The notes beneath the pieces are model-generated. The model was not told the origin of the DNA. It worked only from the letters and a program-made list of their open reading frames with translations, and ran no database searches. From assembly GCA_050742975.1 (NCBI GenBank), contig JBOGDQ010000071.1, forward strand, positions 1 to 6,337: a stretch of 6,337 bases of DNA, read 5' to 3'. Shown here in pieces: positions 3,694-6,337 of the stretch. The stretch's first letter is position 1; each line of letters begins with the position of its first letter. The DNA is from JBDTGE01 sp050742975 (GTDB lineage: Bacteria; Actinomycetota; Actinomycetes; Mycobacteriales; Jatrophihabitantaceae). The position numbers were made by a program, and so were the translations under genes.

Positions 3694-6220
3694 CTCCGAC
3701 GTGCCGCAGTACGGCGACGCTGCGTACGACGACTCCGAGGCGCCGGCCCCGCCGCCGCACTGGGAGGCCGACGTGATCGTCGCCGACGGCGGGACGGTGC
3801 ACCTGCGCCCGGTCCGCCCGTCCGACGCGCCGAAGCTGGTCGCGCTGCACGCCGGGCTCTCGGTGCGGACGCGGTACCTGCGCTACTTCTCGGCCTACCC
3901 GCGCATCCCGGACCGCGACCTGCACCGGTTCAGCCACGTCGACCACCACGACCGGGTCGCGCTGCTCGTCCAGCTCGGCAATGCGGCGATCGCGGTCGGC
4001 CGGTACGAGCGGACGACACCGAAGGCTTCGTCCGGGGCCTCGTCCGAAGCCCTCGCCGAGGCGGAGGTCGCGTTCGTCGTCGCGGACGCGCACCAGGGCC
4101 GTGGCATCGGGTCGGTGCTGCTCGAGCACCTGGCCGCGGCCGGCCGCGAGTGCGGCATCCGCCGCTTCAACGCGGTGGTGCTGGCCGAGAACACCGGGAT
4201 GATGCGCGTGTTCCGCGACGCCGGTTACGAGGTGACCCGCCAGCTCGAGTACGGCGAGGTGACGCTGGAGTTCGCGATCGATGAGACCGCGCTGACCGAG
4301 TCGGTCATGCGCGAGCGCGAGCAGCGGGCCGAGGCGCGGTCCATCCAGCGGCTGCTGGTCCCGAAGTCGGTCGCGGTCGTCGGCGCCAGCAACGACCAGG
4401 GCAAGATCGGCAACGCGGTGTTCGGCAACCTGCTGCGGATGGGTTTCGACGGCCCTATCTACCCGGTCAACCCCGACGCACGGCACGTCGCCGGGGTGCC
4501 CGCGTACAGGTCGGTGCTCGACCTGCCGGACGACGTCGACCTGGTCGTGATCGCCGTGCCGGCGGCGTCCGTTCCCGGCGTCGTGCAGCAGTGTGCCGAG
4601 CGCGGCGTGCGCGGATTGGTCGTCACCAGCGGCGGCTTCGGCGAGCGGGGCAACGACGTCGAGCGCACGCTCGGTCGCGAGGCACAGCGCGCGCTGGTGA
4701 CCGAGGCCCGCGCGAACGGCATGCGCATCGTGGGGCCGAACTGCCTCGGCATAGTGAACACAGCCAGCACCGTCCGGTTGAACGCCTCGCTGGCGCCGCT
4801 GCCGCCACTGAGCGGGCGGGTCGGCTTCTTCTGCCAGTCCGGCGCGCTCGGCGTGGCCGTCCTGGGCGAGGCCGCACGGCGCGGCCTCGGGGTCTCGACG
4901 TTCGTCTCGGCCGGCAACCGCGCCGACGTCTCCGGCAACGACCTGCTGCAGTACTGGGAGAGCGACGAGAGCACCGACGTCGTGCTGATGTACCTGGAGA
5001 GCTTCGGCAACCCGCGCAAGTTCGCCCGGCTGACCCGCCGGCTGGGGCACCGCAAGCCGATCGTCGCGATCAACAGCGGCGCCGGCATGGTCGTGCCCGG
5101 GCTGCAGGAGTCGTCGGTCGAGATGCCGGAGGTCAGCGCGCAGACGCTGTTCGAGGAGTCCGGCGTGATCCGCGTCGAGACGGTCAGCGGGATGTTCGAC
5201 GTCGCGCTGCTGCTGACGTCCCAGCCGCTGCCGGCCGGTGAGCGGGTGGCCGTGGTGGGGAACTCGACCGCGCTGGGCGTGCTCGTGAGCAATGCCTGCC
5301 TGGCAAACGGCCTGGCCGTCGCGCGCCTGGACGACGTCGGGGTGGAGGCGGGGGCCGAGGCGTTCGAGCAGGCGCTGCGGGTGGCGGTCGAGGACGGGGA
5401 CGTCGACTCGGTCGTCGTCGTGTTCGTCCCGCCGCTGCAGCGCACTTCCGGCCAGGACGTCGCGGAGGTGCTGCGTGCGGTCGCCGCTACCAGCCGCAAG
5501 CCGATCCTGTCGACGTTCCTCGGCTTCGAGGGCGTGCCGCAGGCGCTGGCGGCGGCGGGGGAGTCATCGCCTGCGAAGGGGTCGGTGCCGTCCTACCCGT
5601 CACCCGAACGGGCGGTGCGGGCGCTGGGTCGGGCTGTCCGGTACGCGGCCTGGCGTGATCGGGCACCGAGCACCGTCCCCCACCTGGACCGCCTCGACCT
5701 GGACGCGGCGCGGGTGCTCGTCGGGGCGGTGCTGGCCGAGTCCGCCGGGGGGCGCGACCTGAGCGCGGAGGAGACCGGTCGCCTGCTCGGCACCGTCGGG
5801 ATCGTGCTGTCCTGCGAGGCGCCGGCCGAGACGGTCGAGGTGGTGTTCTCGGTGTTCGACGACCACTCGTTCGGCTCGCTCGTGTCCTTCGGCATCGGTG
5901 GCGTGGCGACCGAGCTGCTCGATGACCGCGCCTACGCGGCCGCGCCGCTGACGTCCGGTGGCGCCGAGCGGCTGATCGCCGCGCCTCGGGCCGCGCCGCT
6001 GCTCACCGGGTACGGCGGCTCCGAGCCGTGTGACACCGCCGCGCTGGCCGATCTGGCGCTGCGGCTGTCGGCTCTCGGCGACGCGCTGCCCGAGCTGGCC
6101 GAGCTGTCACTGACGGCGCTGGCCGCACCGTTCGGCGCGCAGGTGACGTCCGCGTCCGCGCGGGTGGCGCCGCCGAGCGCGCGCGGTGACACCGGGCCCC
6201 GCCGCATGCGCGGTCTCTGA
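3686..6220 (+). CDS. Pat-like protein acetyltransferase: N-terminal GNAT fused to degenerate NDP-forming acyl-CoA synthetase
   Basis: From GTG 3686 this is an 844-residue fusion. After an acidic/Pro-rich leader, a GNAT domain spans about 30-200: VHLRPVRPSDAPKL (38-51), a strand with Glu127 (candidate catalytic base), and the acetyl-CoA loop QGRGIG at 137-142. An Arg/Glu-rich helix (about 205-222) links it to a CoA-binding Rossmann domain (VAVVGASN 229-236, IYPVNP 258-263). Succinyl-CoA-ligase-like domains follow at about 375-515 (CQSGALG 383-389) and 517-655. The end resembles ATP-grasp C-terminal sequence (SFGIGGVATELLDDRAY 734-750). The order GNAT-then-ligase is that of Streptomyces PatA, the reverse of Salmonella Pat. 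Such enzymes acetylate lysines of acyl-CoA synthetases. The ligase half looks dead: no SHTGS-type histidine segment (ESSVEMPE at 475-482 instead), most of the ATP-grasp N-lobe absent near 705-715, and the ELxLNP motif reads ELSLTA (806-811). The GTG overlaps acuC by 8 bp. In-frame ATG 3602 would lie inside acuC and add non-family sequence. Confidence 0.88.
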   Translation: MTDSDVPQYGDAAYDDSEAPAPPPHWEADVIVADGGTVHLRPVRPSDAPKLVALHAGLSVRTRYLRYFSAYPRIPDRDLHRFSHVDHHDRVALLVQLGNAAIAVGRYERTTPKASSGASSEALAEAEVAFVVADAHQGRGIGSVLLEHLAAAGRECGIRRFNAVVLAENTGMMRVFRDAGYEVTRQLEYGEVTLEFAIDETALTESVMREREQRAEARSIQRLLVPKSVAVVGASNDQGKIGNAVFGNLLRMGFDGPIYPVNPDARHVAGVPAYRSVLDLPDDVDLVVIAVPAASVPGVVQQCAERGVRGLVVTSGGFGERGNDVERTLGREAQRALVTEARANGMRIVGPNCLGIVNTASTVRLNASLAPLPPLSGRVGFFCQSGALGVAVLGEAARRGLGVSTFVSAGNRADVSGNDLLQYWESDESTDVVLMYLESFGNPRKFARLTRRLGHRKPIVAINSGAGMVVPGLQESSVEMPEVSAQTLFEESGVIRVETVSGMFDVALLLTSQPLPAGERVAVVGNSTALGVLVSNACLANGLAVARLDDVGVEAGAEAFEQALRVAVEDGDVDSVVVVFVPPLQRTSGQDVAEVLRAVAATSRKPILSTFLGFEGVPQALAAAGESSPAKGSVPSYPSPERAVRALGRAVRYAAWRDRAPSTVPHLDRLDLDAARVLVGAVLAESAGGRDLSAEETGRLLGTVGIVLSCEAPAETVEVVFSVFDDHSFGSLVSFGIGGVATELLDDRAYAAAPLTSGGAERLIAAPRAAPLLTGYGGSEPCDTAALADLALRLSALGDALPELAELSLTALAAPFGAQVTSASARVAPPSARGDTGPRRMRGL

Positions 6221-6238
6221 CGCGGTGTCGGGCCGGAC

Positions 6239-6337
6239 TCAGCGGACGGGTGAGCCGCTCGGGCGGAACGAACTCCCGCCGGTCAGGTTCGGCAGCGCCG
6301 GGTTGGCCACCATCAGGCTGTTCAGCGTGGCCGCGAC
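6239..6337 (-). CDS. C-terminal end of an unidentified convergent gene (truncated by window)
   Basis: On the minus strand an open frame enters from the window edge and ends at TGA (6241-6239), giving 32 residues. It includes VAATLNSLMVANPALPNL, followed by a Gly/Ser/Pro-rich tail ending in SPVR. Thirty of the 32 sense codons end in G or C, like the neighbouring genes, and the peptide reads as natural protein rather than the Arg/Ala-rich sequence typical of shadow frames. It converges on the Pat-like gene with an 18-bp gap. I do not recognise the family, and too little is visible to assign a function. Confidence 0.5.
   Translation of the reverse strand, partial: VAATLNSLMVANPALPNLTGGSSFRPSGSPVR

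Noticed and set aside
3263..5050. 595-codon minus-strand open frame opposite acuC and the Pat-like gene
   Set aside because: Low-complexity, His/Arg/Gly/Ala-rich composition; a shadow of the plus-strand genes, whose motifs are unambiguous.
6188..6229. 7-bp inverted repeat GACACCG/CGGTGTC at the end of the Pat-like gene as a terminator
   Set aside because: The 28-base loop and lack of a T tract make it weak, and most of it lies within coding sequence.

Overview
The window is very GC-rich with almost exclusively G/C third codon positions, and its proteins look most like those of high-GC Actinomycetota. The order or genus cannot be fixed from the sequence. I see no mobile elements, CRISPR arrays, tRNA or rRNA.

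Layout: (1) 1-386 (+) is the C-terminal end of cystathionine beta-synthase (paired CBS domains), cut by the window edge. (2) 387-613 is a 227-bp gap with no credible gene but three inverted repeats, the largest a nested 13+7 bp structure at 520-581, followed by a TANNNT -10-like box placed for leaderless transcription of metB. (3) 614-1768 (+) is a cystathionine gamma-synthase/lyase family PLP enzyme. (4) 1769-1850 is a convergent gap with a small hairpin. (5) 1851-2483 (-) is a RimJ/RimL-type GNAT acetyltransferase. (6) 2484-2520 is a 37-bp divergent promoter region with a leaderless-type -10 on each strand. (7) 2521-3693 (+) is an AcuC-type class I HDAC-like deacetylase. (8) 3686-6220 (+), overlapping acuC by 8 bp, is a Pat-like protein with an N-terminal GNAT domain and a C-terminal NDP-forming acyl-CoA synthetase-like region. 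(9) 6239-6337 (-) is the probable C-terminal end of a convergent gene that runs off the window.

Two functional themes emerge. The left part is sulfur amino acid metabolism (transsulfuration: cbs and metB). The right part is acetylation control: a lysine deacetylase and a protein acetyltransferase are translationally overlapped, a writer/eraser pair resembling in logic the acuA-acuC pair of Bacillus subtilis, but with an actinobacterial Pat of reversed domain order (GNAT first) instead of AcuA. The likely client is AMP-forming acyl-CoA synthetase, by analogy only.

The most notable observation is that the ligase half of the Pat protein appears to have lost three catalytic elements: the phospho-histidine segment, most of the N-terminal lobe of the ATP-grasp domain (an in-frame loss near residues 705-715), and the metal-binding Asn-Pro of the ATP-grasp C-terminal lobe. 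The GNAT acetyl-CoA loop is intact. This suggests a non-catalytic ligand-sensing scaffold attached to an active acetyltransferase.
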